Positions 48,490 to 55,870 of a DNA stretch of 64,000 nucleotides are shown one piece after another; the stretch's first letter is position 1; each line of letters starts with the position of its first letter. Origin of the DNA: Celeribacter indicus (GTDB lineage: Bacteria > Pseudomonadota > Alphaproteobacteria > Rhodobacterales > Rhodobacteraceae); NCBI RefSeq assembly GCF_000819565.1, contig NZ_CP004393.1, positions 4,464,001 to 4,528,000 on the forward strand, written 5' to 3'. The notes under the pieces were generated by a model. The model did not search any database. It saw only the letters and a program-made list of their open reading frames with translations, and had not been told where the DNA came from. A program made the position numbers and the translations under genes.

Positions 48490-49728
48490 ATGAATGACGA
48501 CGCCAGACTTGCCGGGGACAGTGACGTGAAGACGCTCCGGGACGCAGATCCGCTATCGCCACGCGACAGCCAGGCCCGGCGCCTCGGCCGCGGGCGGCTG
48601 GTGATCGGCCTCTGCGTGGCAAGCGTCTTGCTGACAGGCTGCCTGCCGGCGCGGGGCCTGCTGGCCCCGGAAGGCGAGGTGGCCGCGCGGCAGTCGGCAC
48701 ATCTGATCCAGACCGACCCACTCAATGCCGTTTTCGGCATCGCCACCATGCTGATCGGCGTTCCGACCGGGGTGAAGGTTTATGACTGGCTGCTCACCAT
48801 GTGGCGCGGGCGCATCCGCTTTACCGCGCCGATGCTGTTCGCGGCGGGGTTCATCTTCTCCTTCGTGATCGGCGGCGTCACCGGCGTGATCCTCGCCAAT
48901 CCCCCCGTCGATTTCGCGGTCCACAACTCCCTGTTCCTCGTCGCGCATTTCCACAACATGCTCATCCCCGGCCTGCTCTTCGGCATGATCGCCGGAATGC
49001 AGTTCTGGTTTCCGAAAGCCTTCGGCTTCCGGCTCGAGGAGCGCTTCGGCATCGTCGCCTTCTTCCTGTTCTTCCTCGGCTTCCATCTCGCCTTCCTGCC
49101 GCTCTACATCCTCGGGCTCATGGGCGCGCCCCGGCGTGTCGCGATCTGGCACGACGCGGATTTCACACCCTGGCTCCATGCCGCCGGACTGGGGGCGCTG
49201 TTCGTCGCGGGGGGCTTCGCGGCACTGATCGTGCAGATCCGGCGCAGCGTCGCCCGACGCGCGTCGCTTGCCGTGCCGGTCGGCGATCCGTGGGACGGGC
49301 GCAGTCTCGAATGGGCTCTGCCCTGCCCGGCCCCCGACTACAACTTCGCCCGCCGGCCGCAGGTGAGCGGGCAGGACACGTTCTGGCAGGACAAGGCCCA
49401 GGGCATCGCCTATGATCGCGCGGGCCCGGTCGCCGCCATCGAAATGCCCGCACGGTCCGCCGCAGCTCCTCTGATCGGACTTGCCGCCTTCCTCACGGGC
49501 TTCGGCCTGACCTGGCATATCTGGTGGCTCGCGGTGGTCGCCACGTCAGCAGGCATCATGGCCTGGATCGGCCACAGTTTCCGGCGCGACACGATGGAAC
49601 GGATCCCGGTGGCACGGATCGAGGCAAATCTGGCCGCCTGGCACGATCAAATCTCCGCGGCCAGCCCCGTCGATCGCCACGGAGAGACGAGCGCCCGCAA
49701 CACGGGTCTCGCGAAGAGGCCGACATGA
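48490..49728 (+). CDS. Chimera: start of CyoA fused to the C-terminal half of CyoB
   Basis: A 412-residue frame with no counterpart among intact oxidase subunits. Residues 1-72 are the lipoprotein signal and first residues of CyoA, the bo3 quinol oxidase subunit II (lipobox LTGC, Cys51, then LPARGLLAPEGEVAARQSAH). From about residue 74 the sequence is CyoB from mid-protein to its end: TDPLNAVFGIATMLIGVPTG, HNSLFLVAHFHNM (heme histidines), PWDGRSLEWALPCPAPDYNF. The missing parts (most of CyoA; CyoB from its start to just before that point) include the CuB histidines and the proton-pump D-channel. It is followed by intact cyoC and cyoD. The product should be inactive as an oxidase. Confidence 0.8.
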   Translation: MNDDARLAGDSDVKTLRDADPLSPRDSQARRLGRGRLVIGLCVASVLLTGCLPARGLLAPEGEVAARQSAHLIQTDPLNAVFGIATMLIGVPTGVKVYDWLLTMWRGRIRFTAPMLFAAGFIFSFVIGGVTGVILANPPVDFAVHNSLFLVAHFHNMLIPGLLFGMIAGMQFWFPKAFGFRLEERFGIVAFFLFFLGFHLAFLPLYILGLMGAPRRVAIWHDADFTPWLHAAGLGALFVAGGFAALIVQIRRSVARRASLAVPVGDPWDGRSLEWALPCPAPDYNFARRPQVSGQDTFWQDKAQGIAYDRAGPVAAIEMPARSAAAPLIGLAAFLTGFGLTWHIWWLAVVATSAGIMAWIGHSFRRDTMERIPVARIEANLAAWHDQISAASPVDRHGETSARNTGLAKRPT

Positions 49729-50351
49729 ACGGAAACCTCCATCCCGGCCTCAACCTTCACGGCACCGATCCCGGAACGCATCTGGAGGCGGAGGCGACGA
49801 TCTTCGGCTTCTGGGTGTTCCTCATGGCCGACCTCGTGCTCTTCGCGCTGCTGCTTGCGGTCTATGCCTCGATGTCCATTCACGGCACCGGCGGCGGTCC
49901 TGGTCCCGCGGATCTGTTCGAGCTGAGGATGCCGTTCCTCCAGACCCTCACCCTGCTCGCCTCGAGCTTCACGGTCGGGCTCGCAATGCTGCGCGTCAAA
50001 TATGACGACGACGCGCGCGGACTTGCGCTCTGGCTCGGTCTCACCGGCGTCCTGGGCCTTCTGTTCCTCGGGCTCGAGGCAAGGGACTTTCATGAACTCG
50101 CCGTCACGAAATCCGCCCCGCCGACCCGCAGCGGGTTCCTGTCCGCCTATTTCCTGCTGACAGGCATCCACTGGCTTCACATCGCCGGCGGCCTCGTCTG
50201 GATGGTCGTGCTCGGCATCCAGCGCACCCTCTTCGGCGCCTGGCGACCGGTGAAGCTGCGGCTCATGCGCTTCGGCCTCTACTGGCACCTGCTCGACGTG
50301 GTCTGGGTCGGCATCTTTTCCTTCGCCTACCTGTTCGGGGTGATCGCATGA
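49725..50351 (+). CDS. cyoC: bo3 quinol oxidase subunit III
   Basis: A 208-residue membrane subunit III of cytochrome bo3 with five helices: TIFGFWVFLMADLVLFALLL, LTLLASSFTVGLAMLRVKY, LGLLFLGLEARDFHEL, GIHWLHIAGGLVWMVVLG and WHLLDVVWVGIFSFAYLFGV. It starts overlapping the chimera stop (ATGA). It is intact, but its main partner subunit I is damaged here, so it may no longer have a role unless complete cyoAB lies elsewhere. Confidence 0.9.
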   Translation: MNGNLHPGLNLHGTDPGTHLEAEATIFGFWVFLMADLVLFALLLAVYASMSIHGTGGGPGPADLFELRMPFLQTLTLLASSFTVGLAMLRVKYDDDARGLALWLGLTGVLGLLFLGLEARDFHELAVTKSAPPTRSGFLSAYFLLTGIHWLHIAGGLVWMVVLGIQRTLFGAWRPVKLRLMRFGLYWHLLDVVWVGIFSFAYLFGVIA

Positions 50352-50674
50352 CCCGCCGCCCCCCGGAAAGCGAAGACGTCGGGCGCGCGCGGGAACGGCG
50401 GCGCTACCTGACGGGCGCGGCGGTCACGCTCGTCACCACCGCTCTCGCCTTCGCGCTCGTCGCCTGGAGCGGGCTTTCTTCCGGGGTGCTCATGCCGGGT
50501 ATCGCCGGCCTCGCGCTGATCCAGATCGCGGCGCATTTCCACTATTTCCTGCACATCGACATTCGCCGCTCCCACCGTGACGACCTGTTGCTCGTCCTCT
50601 TCACCGCGCTCATCGTCCTGCTCATGGTCGGCGGCACGTTGTGGATCCTGGCCGATCAGTGGAGCCGGATGTAG
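50348..50674 (+). CDS. cyoD: bo3 quinol oxidase subunit IV
   Basis: A 108-residue membrane subunit of cytochrome bo3 with three helices and the family motif GLALIQIAAHFHYFLHID. It assists heme-copper assembly. The start overlaps the cyoC stop (ATGA). Like cyoC it is intact but belongs to a damaged operon. Confidence 0.88.
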   Translation: MTRRPPESEDVGRARERRRYLTGAAVTLVTTALAFALVAWSGLSSGVLMPGIAGLALIQIAAHFHYFLHIDIRRSHRDDLLLVLFTALIVLLMVGGTLWILADQWSRM

Positions 50675-50677
50675 CGC

Positions 50678-51709
50678 TCAGGCCTCCGCCCCGAACCGCA
50701 GCGCGAGCCGGCCCCGCACCTCCCCGCGCGCGAGGCGTTCGAGACCGGTTCCGACCTCCTCGAAGGGAAGGACCTCGACAGGCACGGAAAACGGATGATC
50801 CGCGGCAAAATCGAGAAAGGCGCGCAGTTCGGCACGGGTGCCGACGGAGGATCCCGTGACCCGGTGGCCGCCGTTGATGAGCCACATCATCGACAGCGGC
50901 ACGGGATCATGGACGAGCGCGACGGCGACGATCTGGCTCAGCGGATTGGCGACGGCGGCGATCAGATCCCAGACCTTCGGCGTCGGTGCGAAATTCAGCG
51001 TGATATCGGCCCCGCCCCAGTCGCGGATCGTGTCCGCGCGTCCCGGACCGACGGCGAGGGAGGCGCCGTGACGCCGGGCCTCCGCACGTTTCTCCGCATC
51101 CGGCTCGACCACGGCCACCTTCAGCCCGCGCGCAAGGCCGATGGCGATGGCATACTGACCGAGCCCGCCCGCACCGATGACCAGAAGCCGCTGGCCGGCA
51201 TGCACGTCGCACCGCTCGAGCGCCGACCATGCGGTGAGGCCCGCACAAAGGAGCGGTCCACCCGCCACCGGGTCGATGCCCTCGGGTATCCTGGTCGCGA
51301 AGGCGGCCTCGACGAGCGCATATTCCGCGAAGGCTCCGAAGGCATCGAGGCCACGGGCCTTCTGATGCGGACAGAAGGTCTCCCGCCCGGTGAGACAGGG
51401 ATCGCAGGCAAGACAGGTCTCGTAGAGCCACGGCAGCCCGACCCGTGTACCGTGCGGCAGAGGCCCCTCCCCCGCGACGATCCGGCCGATCCCCTCATGC
51501 CCCAGCAAGAGGGGAAATGCCTCCGGCGGCAGCGGTTCCTCACCGCGCTGCACATGCAGGTCGGAATGGCAGATGCCGCAGGACTCGAGCCGCACGAGAT
51601 ACTGTCCTGGACCGGGGACGGGCACCGCAATCTCCGCGATACGCAGCGGCGCGCCGGGCGCATCGCAGAGCGCGGCCTTCATCATGGCGGGGAGGTGCTT
51701 GTCAGTCAC
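50678..51709 (-). CDS. Zinc-dependent alcohol dehydrogenase
   Basis: A 343-residue medium-chain alcohol dehydrogenase. The catalytic zinc Cys is in ESCGICHSDLH; the GHEGIGRIVAGEG segment follows; the structural-zinc loop CLACDPCLTGRETFC (Cys-x2-Cys-x2-Cys-x7-Cys) is intact; the NAD loop is IGAGGLGQYAIAIG. It oxidises a primary alcohol or reduces an aldehyde using NAD. It starts with GTG at 51709 with AAGGAGC upstream; the start overlaps the permease end by eight bases. It is the last gene of the transporter unit on this strand. Confidence 0.92.
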   Translation of the reverse strand: MTDKHLPAMMKAALCDAPGAPLRIAEIAVPVPGPGQYLVRLESCGICHSDLHVQRGEEPLPPEAFPLLLGHEGIGRIVAGEGPLPHGTRVGLPWLYETCLACDPCLTGRETFCPHQKARGLDAFGAFAEYALVEAAFATRIPEGIDPVAGGPLLCAGLTAWSALERCDVHAGQRLLVIGAGGLGQYAIAIGLARGLKVAVVEPDAEKRAEARRHGASLAVGPGRADTIRDWGGADITLNFAPTPKVWDLIAAVANPLSQIVAVALVHDPVPLSMMWLINGGHRVTGSSVGTRAELRAFLDFAADHPFSVPVEVLPFEEVGTGLERLARGEVRGRLALRFGAEA

Positions 51710-52502
51710 GATTGCTCCTTTCGGCCCCCAGAAGCCGCGGCAGGTTTCCGAACCGGCCGATCAGGCCGAAGATCAGAGCGGACAGAACGGCAAAGATTAC
51801 CGAGACCACGGCGAGGATCGGCGTATAGCCGTAGCGCAGGGCATTGAAGATCTTGATCGGCAGGGTTTCCACGGTGAAGCCTGCGACCATATAGGCGATG
51901 ATGTATTCGTTGAGGCTCAGCACGAAGGCGAAGGCATAGCCCGAGACGATATAGGGCACGAGCAACGGCAGCAGGACGGTCCGGAAGACGTTCCAGCGCC
52001 CGGCGCCCATGACCCGCGCGGCCTCGATCAGAGACTTGTCGATCCCCTTGAGCCCGAGCGAGACGGTGACGAACGGAAGGGTGACGAGGAAGATCCCGTG
52101 GGAGACGATCGTCGCCCAGATCCGGCCGTAGCCGCCGAGCGTCATCCAGAAGATCATGAAACCCAGCGCGGAAATCACCGGCGGCAAGGCAAAAGGCGCG
52201 AGGCCGATGCCGGCGAGCACACGCACCGCGGGTCCGCGCCTCTGCCAGGCAAAAAGGGCAAGCGGCAGGGCGACGGCGACAGCGAGGGCGGCCGCGCAGG
52301 CGGCGATGACAAGGGAGTGGCGCAGCGGCACGAGCCATTCGTCCTGCCGGAACAGTTCGCCGTACCAGCGCAGCGACGGATCGACCGGCGGGAAGCGCAG
52401 CGTCTGCGGTCCGTTGAGCGACACCGCGGCCACCACCACGAGCGGCGCGACGAGCAGGGCGAGGATCACGAACACGTAGGTGGTCTTCAGCATCCGCGTC
52501 AT
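51702..52502 (-). CDS. ABC transporter permease (spermidine/putrescine type)
   Basis: A 266-residue inner-membrane permease of the PotC-like group: six predicted helices and the ATPase-coupling EAA loop EAARVMGAGRWNVFRTVLLP near the C-terminus. It pairs with the 52499-53353 permease, which overlaps it by ATGA. Their ATPase gene is truncated by an insertion and no substrate-binding protein is in the window, so the transporter is unlikely to work as encoded here. Confidence 0.88.
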   Translation of the reverse strand: MTRMLKTTYVFVILALLVAPLVVVAAVSLNGPQTLRFPPVDPSLRWYGELFRQDEWLVPLRHSLVIAACAAALAVAVALPLALFAWQRRGPAVRVLAGIGLAPFALPPVISALGFMIFWMTLGGYGRIWATIVSHGIFLVTLPFVTVSLGLKGIDKSLIEAARVMGAGRWNVFRTVLLPLLVPYIVSGYAFAFVLSLNEYIIAYMVAGFTVETLPIKIFNALRYGYTPILAVVSVIFAVLSALIFGLIGRFGNLPRLLGAERSNRD

Positions 52503-53353
52503 GCCGCCCCCCTGTCTCTGCCTGCCAGCGAGGCGAGGCCGACGAGCGCCAGGGCGACCAGCATGAGAAACACGGACATCGCGGCGGCGAAGGGCAGGTT
52601 CGACTGGTAGATCGCCTGGTCCGTGATGTGCACGGACAGGGTCCAGTGCTCGGATCGCCCGAGAAGCTGCGGCAACAGGTAGGAGCCAAGGGTGAAAACG
52701 AAGACGAGGATGAAGGCGCCGACGATCGCGCCGCGCAGGTTCGGCACGATCACTCCGAAGAACGCGCGCGGGCCGGAGGCGCCCATGACACGCGCGGCCT
52801 CGACGATCTCCGGATCGAGCCGAGAGACGGGCGGGTAGAGCACCAGCACGGCGAAGGGAAAGCCGATATAGCACAGCCCGGTCACGAGCGCGAAGAGCGA
52901 GGGCGTGTAGGCGCGCGGGTCGGAGACGAGACCGAACCAGTGGAACAGGTTGCCGACCCCGGCGGTCCGGGACAGGAGCGTGGAGAGGGAAAAACCGATG
53001 ATGACTTCGGACAGTGCGAGGACGGAGAGCAGCACGACGAGGATTCGCGTCTGGGTCCTGTGTCCCATCGAGGCGAGAAACACCGTGAAGGGAAAGCCGA
53101 GCGCGACGCAGATCGCCGCTGCGGCGAGCGAGACCGAGAGGGACACGGCCATGACCTTGCCGAAAAAGGCCGAGAGGAAGCGGGCGTAGCTGTCCGGTTC
53201 GAAGCCCCATTCGTAGAACCCGCTCACATCGCGGTGGGCGACAGAAACCGCGAGCATGATGCAGAAGGGGACGAGGAAGAACAAGCAGAGCATCGCTGCG
53301 GGCCAGAGCCCGAGCCAGCGCGGCGTCGCGGCGTGCGTAACTTCGTCACTCAT
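52499..53353 (-). CDS. ABC transporter permease (spermidine/putrescine type)
   Basis: A 284-residue permease of the PotB-like group: six helices and the EAA loop EAARVMGASGPRAFFGVIVP, plus FALVTGLCYIGFPFAVLVLY. Its start overlaps the remains of the ATPase gene (53350-53352), which shows the usual ATPase-permease-permease order. It is intact but separated from its ATPase by the insertion. Confidence 0.88.
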   Translation of the reverse strand: MSDEVTHAATPRWLGLWPAAMLCLFFLVPFCIMLAVSVAHRDVSGFYEWGFEPDSYARFLSAFFGKVMAVSLSVSLAAAAICVALGFPFTVFLASMGHRTQTRILVVLLSVLALSEVIIGFSLSTLLSRTAGVGNLFHWFGLVSDPRAYTPSLFALVTGLCYIGFPFAVLVLYPPVSRLDPEIVEAARVMGASGPRAFFGVIVPNLRGAIVGAFILVFVFTLGSYLLPQLLGRSEHWTLSVHITDQAIYQSNLPFAAAMSVFLMLVALALVGLASLAGRDRGAA

Positions 53354-53492
53354 CGCACCACCACCCGTTCGCCGTCGCGGAACGCGATGCCGACACGCTC
53401 GCCCGGCGTGAAGCGCAGCGACGGCCCCGGTGGCAGATGAGCCGTGATCTGCCGCTCCCCGGCCTGCATCAGGACGTGAAGGCTTTCACCTA
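53350..53492 (-). pseudogene. 3' fragment of ABC transporter ATPase gene
   Basis: About 47 codons remain: GESLHVLMQAGERQITAHLP, then PGPSLRFTPGERVGIAFRDG to the TGA at 53350. This is the end of a PotA-like ATPase (TOBE domain). The frame runs into the IS element at 53493, and the sequence on the far side of the IS (55775 onward) does not continue the ATPase: its frame there gives no Walker or signature motif. So the rest of the gene was lost or moved with the insertion. Confidence 0.8.
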
Positions 53493-53502
53493 GGCTCAGG
53501 AC
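53493..53502 (+). repeat. IS427-like left inverted repeat
   Basis: GGCTCAGGAC, the reverse complement of 55765-55774. Confidence 0.8.
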
Positions 53503-53553
53503 CCATTGATTTGTCGGGCTTGTCGTGATTCACGGCTCCGCAAGGAGGCCGAT

Positions 53554-53928
53554 ATGACGAGCAACTTGTTCTGGTTGACGGAGGCGCAGATGGAGCGCCT
53601 TCGGCCCTTCTTCCCAAAGAGCCATGGGCGCCCTCGCGTTGATGATCGTCGTGTCCTGAGCGGCATTATCTTCATCAATCGCAACGGCTTGAGGTGGTGT
53701 GACGCGCCTTCGGAGTATGGGCCTCCAAAGACGCTCTACAACCGCTGGAAGCGATGGAGCGAGCTCGGTGTCTTTGCCAGGATCTTCGAGGGGCTGGCCG
53801 CGGAGGCCCCTGAGCCCGAGACCATCATGATCGATGCAACCTACCTGAAGGCGCATCGCACGGCATCCAGCCTGCGAGCAAAAAAGGGGGGCGCGGACGC
53901 CTCATCGGCCGAACGAAAGGCGGAATGA
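53554..53928 (+). CDS. IS5/IS427 transposase, first frame
   Basis: Frame A of the transposase (124 codons): FWLTEAQMERLRPFFPKSHG, VDDRRVLSGIIFINRNGLRW and MIDATYLKAHRTASSLRAKK (first catalytic Asp in IMIDATY). AAGGAGG precedes the ATG. At 53880-53886 a slippery A AAA AAG precedes six G, the classical -1 frameshift heptamer; slipping there joins this frame to frame B (53925-54314), giving one full transposase of the IS427 type. Reading straight on ends at 53928. Confidence 0.85.
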   Translation: MTSNLFWLTEAQMERLRPFFPKSHGRPRVDDRRVLSGIIFINRNGLRWCDAPSEYGPPKTLYNRWKRWSELGVFARIFEGLAAEAPEPETIMIDATYLKAHRTASSLRAKKGGADASSAERKAE

Positions 53929-54314
53929 ACACAAAGCTCCACGCGGTCACTGACGGCGAGGGCCGCCCCCTGCGCTTCTTCATGTCCGCGGGCCAAGTGA
54001 GCGACTATACCGGCGCACGGGCGATGCTGCGCGATCTCCCACCTGCGAAGTGGTTTCTCGGCGATCGCGGCTATGATGCCGATTGGCTCAGAGAAAGTCT
54101 GCAAGACAAGGGCTTGCGGGTCTGCATCCCGGGCCGAAAGGGACGGAAGACACCAGTCCGATACGATCGGCGACGCTACAAGCGCCGCAACCGGATCGAG
54201 ATCATGTTCGGCAGACTGAAGGACTGGAGGCGCGTTGCAACCCGCTACGACAGGTGCCCGAAGGTTTTTCTCTCAGCCATCGCCCTCGCCGCAACCGTCC
54301 TTTTCTGGCTATGA
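53925..54314 (+). CDS. IS5/IS427 transposase, second frame
   Basis: Frame B (catalytic part). In the -1 frame after the slippery site the sequence continues through a GRLIGRTKGG linker into MNTKLHAVTDGEGRPLRFFM, FLGDRGYDADWLRESL (second Asp) and NRIEIMFGRLKDWRRVATRY (the catalytic Glu). It ends at 54314, next to where the right inverted repeat should be, but an IS110-type element intervenes. It is probably made only as part of the frameshift fusion with frame A. Confidence 0.85.
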   Translation: MNTKLHAVTDGEGRPLRFFMSAGQVSDYTGARAMLRDLPPAKWFLGDRGYDADWLRESLQDKGLRVCIPGRKGRKTPVRYDRRRYKRRNRIEIMFGRLKDWRRVATRYDRCPKVFLSAIALAATVLFWL

Positions 54315-54416
54315 GATGCTGTAACGGGGCCTGCGTCACGCACGACCGTTGCCACTTGTCAGATCAGCACCGCGCTGTCGCCATTCCCGTATTGAACCCA
54401 GATGGAGGATGACGGG

Positions 54417-55445
54417 ATGAAGCTATTTATTGGATTGGATGTGTCGTTGGCGAAGACCGCAGTTTGTGTGGTCAGCGAGCATGGCCAGATCGTCAAAGAG
54501 GCGGAGACTGAAAGTGAACCGGAAGCTTTGGCGCATTGGTTGGACGAACTTGACGGCAGTATCGCAGCGATTGGCCTGGAGGCCGGGCCACTGTCGCAAT
54601 GGCTGCACAGAGGGCTGACCGAAGCTGGACTGGAAGCGGTGCTCATGGAAACGCGCCAGGTGAAAGGAGCGTTGAAGGCGATGCCGATCAAGACGGATCG
54701 CCGCGATGCAGAAGGGATTGCACGCCTTCTTCATCTCGGCTGGTTCCGCCCGGTTCACTGTAAATCCGTCTCTGCTCAGGAAACCCGGGCAGTTCTCGGC
54801 GCTCGAAAGGCTATCCAGCAGAACATGATCGCTCTGGAAATGTCGGTGCGCGGATTGCTGCGGAACTTTGGCCTCAAGGTCGGTGCGATCTCCCGCGGCA
54901 AGTTCGAGACACGCATTCGGGAATTGGCAGATGGCAATCCGATGCTGGAAGCCGCGACTGAACCGATGCTGCGGGCCCGAGCGTCCCTACGACAGGAACT
55001 GGCCGATCTCGAAAAGTGCGTGCGGCGGTTGGCCTGGGATGATCCGGTTTGCCAACGCCTTATGTCGATGCCAGGAATCGGTGTCGTCGTAGCACTGACA
55101 TTTCGTGCTGCGGTCGATGATCCGGCCCGCTTTCGGTCTTCGAAAAGGGTCGGACCCTGGGTTGGTTTGACGCCTTCACGCAACCAGTCCGGTGAACGGG
55201 ACGTGTCGGGTGGTATAACCAAAGCTGGCGATGTCAATCTGAGAAGGGCGTTGTGCCAGGCTGCAACTGTCATGATGAACCGTGGCCGATCGACTTGGCT
55301 GAGAACGTGGGGAGCCCAACTCGTGCAGCGGCGCGGACGCAAAGTTGCGATGGTCGCCCTCGCACGCCGCATCGCTGTCATACTGCATCGGATTTGGGTC
55401 GATGGCACAACCTTCCAATCAGATGCGGCGCCAAACCCTGCCTAA
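54417..55445 (+). CDS. IS110 family transposase
   Basis: A 342-residue DEDD recombinase: the N-terminal RuvC-like domain (KLFIGLDVSLAKTAVCVVSE, GLEAGPLSQWL, MPIKTDRRDAEGIARLLHLG with the DEDD acidic residues) and the C-terminal serine-recombinase-like domain (LMSMPGIGVVVALTFRAAV, GLTPSRNQSGERDVSGGITK). It is full length and looks intact. The start at 54417 has GGAGG eight bases upstream; an ATG at 54402 overlaps that site. Confidence 0.92.
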   Translation: MKLFIGLDVSLAKTAVCVVSEHGQIVKEAETESEPEALAHWLDELDGSIAAIGLEAGPLSQWLHRGLTEAGLEAVLMETRQVKGALKAMPIKTDRRDAEGIARLLHLGWFRPVHCKSVSAQETRAVLGARKAIQQNMIALEMSVRGLLRNFGLKVGAISRGKFETRIRELADGNPMLEAATEPMLRARASLRQELADLEKCVRRLAWDDPVCQRLMSMPGIGVVVALTFRAAVDDPARFRSSKRVGPWVGLTPSRNQSGERDVSGGITKAGDVNLRRALCQAATVMMNRGRSTWLRTWGAQLVQRRGRKVAMVALARRIAVILHRIWVDGTTFQSDAAPNPA

Positions 55446-55764
55446 CAGGATGACACCCCACCCGTTGCCTGCCTGATCGCAGGCCTTTGAGGTCCCGCAG
55501 GGACGTGGTTCCGATGATGCCGTGGTCAGGACTGTCGCTGGTTTTTGCCAAGCACGCCTATGAGATGGGCACATCGGAATTACATCGAACCAGCATCATG
55601 TTGGCAGCCATCGCGCTGACCACGAACCGAAGCATGTTCCCCAAGGATCTCAGCTATAGGCCGCGAAGGAAGCCAGGACCGGCACCAAGTATATCAAAGT
55701 AACCTCTACGGCGGGTCAATTGTTGTGCGCAAAACCGCTTGACTGGGACGCCCCCGTTACCGAA
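55446..55764 (+). ncRNA. Candidate guide RNA (seekRNA) region of the IS1111-like element
   Basis: 319 bases after the transposase with no open frame longer than 72 codons and no protein-like composition. In the IS1111 group the guide RNA is transcribed from this position. No fold was computed; the position is the only evidence. Confidence 0.35.
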
Positions 55765-55774
55765 GTCCTGAGCC
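55765..55774 (-). repeat. IS427-like right inverted repeat
   Basis: GTCCTGAGCC, the reverse complement of 53493-53502, followed by TA. Confidence 0.8.
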
Positions 55775-55870
55775 TAGGCACTTTCCCGAGTCGTACCCCG
55801 ATCCGGTAAAGAAGCGGTAACTCTCGGCGAAGATACTGGGGCTGCGACAAAGAAACCTGCGGGTACACAA

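Larger units (their letters stand above)
54315..55764 (+). mobile_element. IS110 family (IS1111-like) element inside the IS427-like element
   Basis: A 1.45 kb insertion between the IS427-like transposase stop and its right inverted repeat. The left flank before the transposase is about 100 bases; the right flank after it is about 320 bases without an open frame. This asymmetry fits the IS1111 group, where a guide RNA (seekRNA/bridge RNA) is encoded after the transposase; members of this group often target ends of other elements. Exact boundaries are inferred by restoring the host element, so they may be off by a few bases. Confidence 0.75.
53493..55774 (+). mobile_element. IS5 family (IS427-like) element, interrupted by IS110-type element
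   Basis: The ends are a 10-base perfect inverted repeat, GGCTCAGGAC (53493-53502) and GTCCTGAGCC (55765-55774), each flanked by TA (53491-53492 and 55775-55776), as expected for the IS427 group. The left part with the transposase runs to 54314; the right end is found again only at 55765. The intervening 1.45 kb is a second element. Removing it would bring the transposase stop (CTATGA) next to GTCCTGAGCC, the normal layout of this group. Confidence 0.85.
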
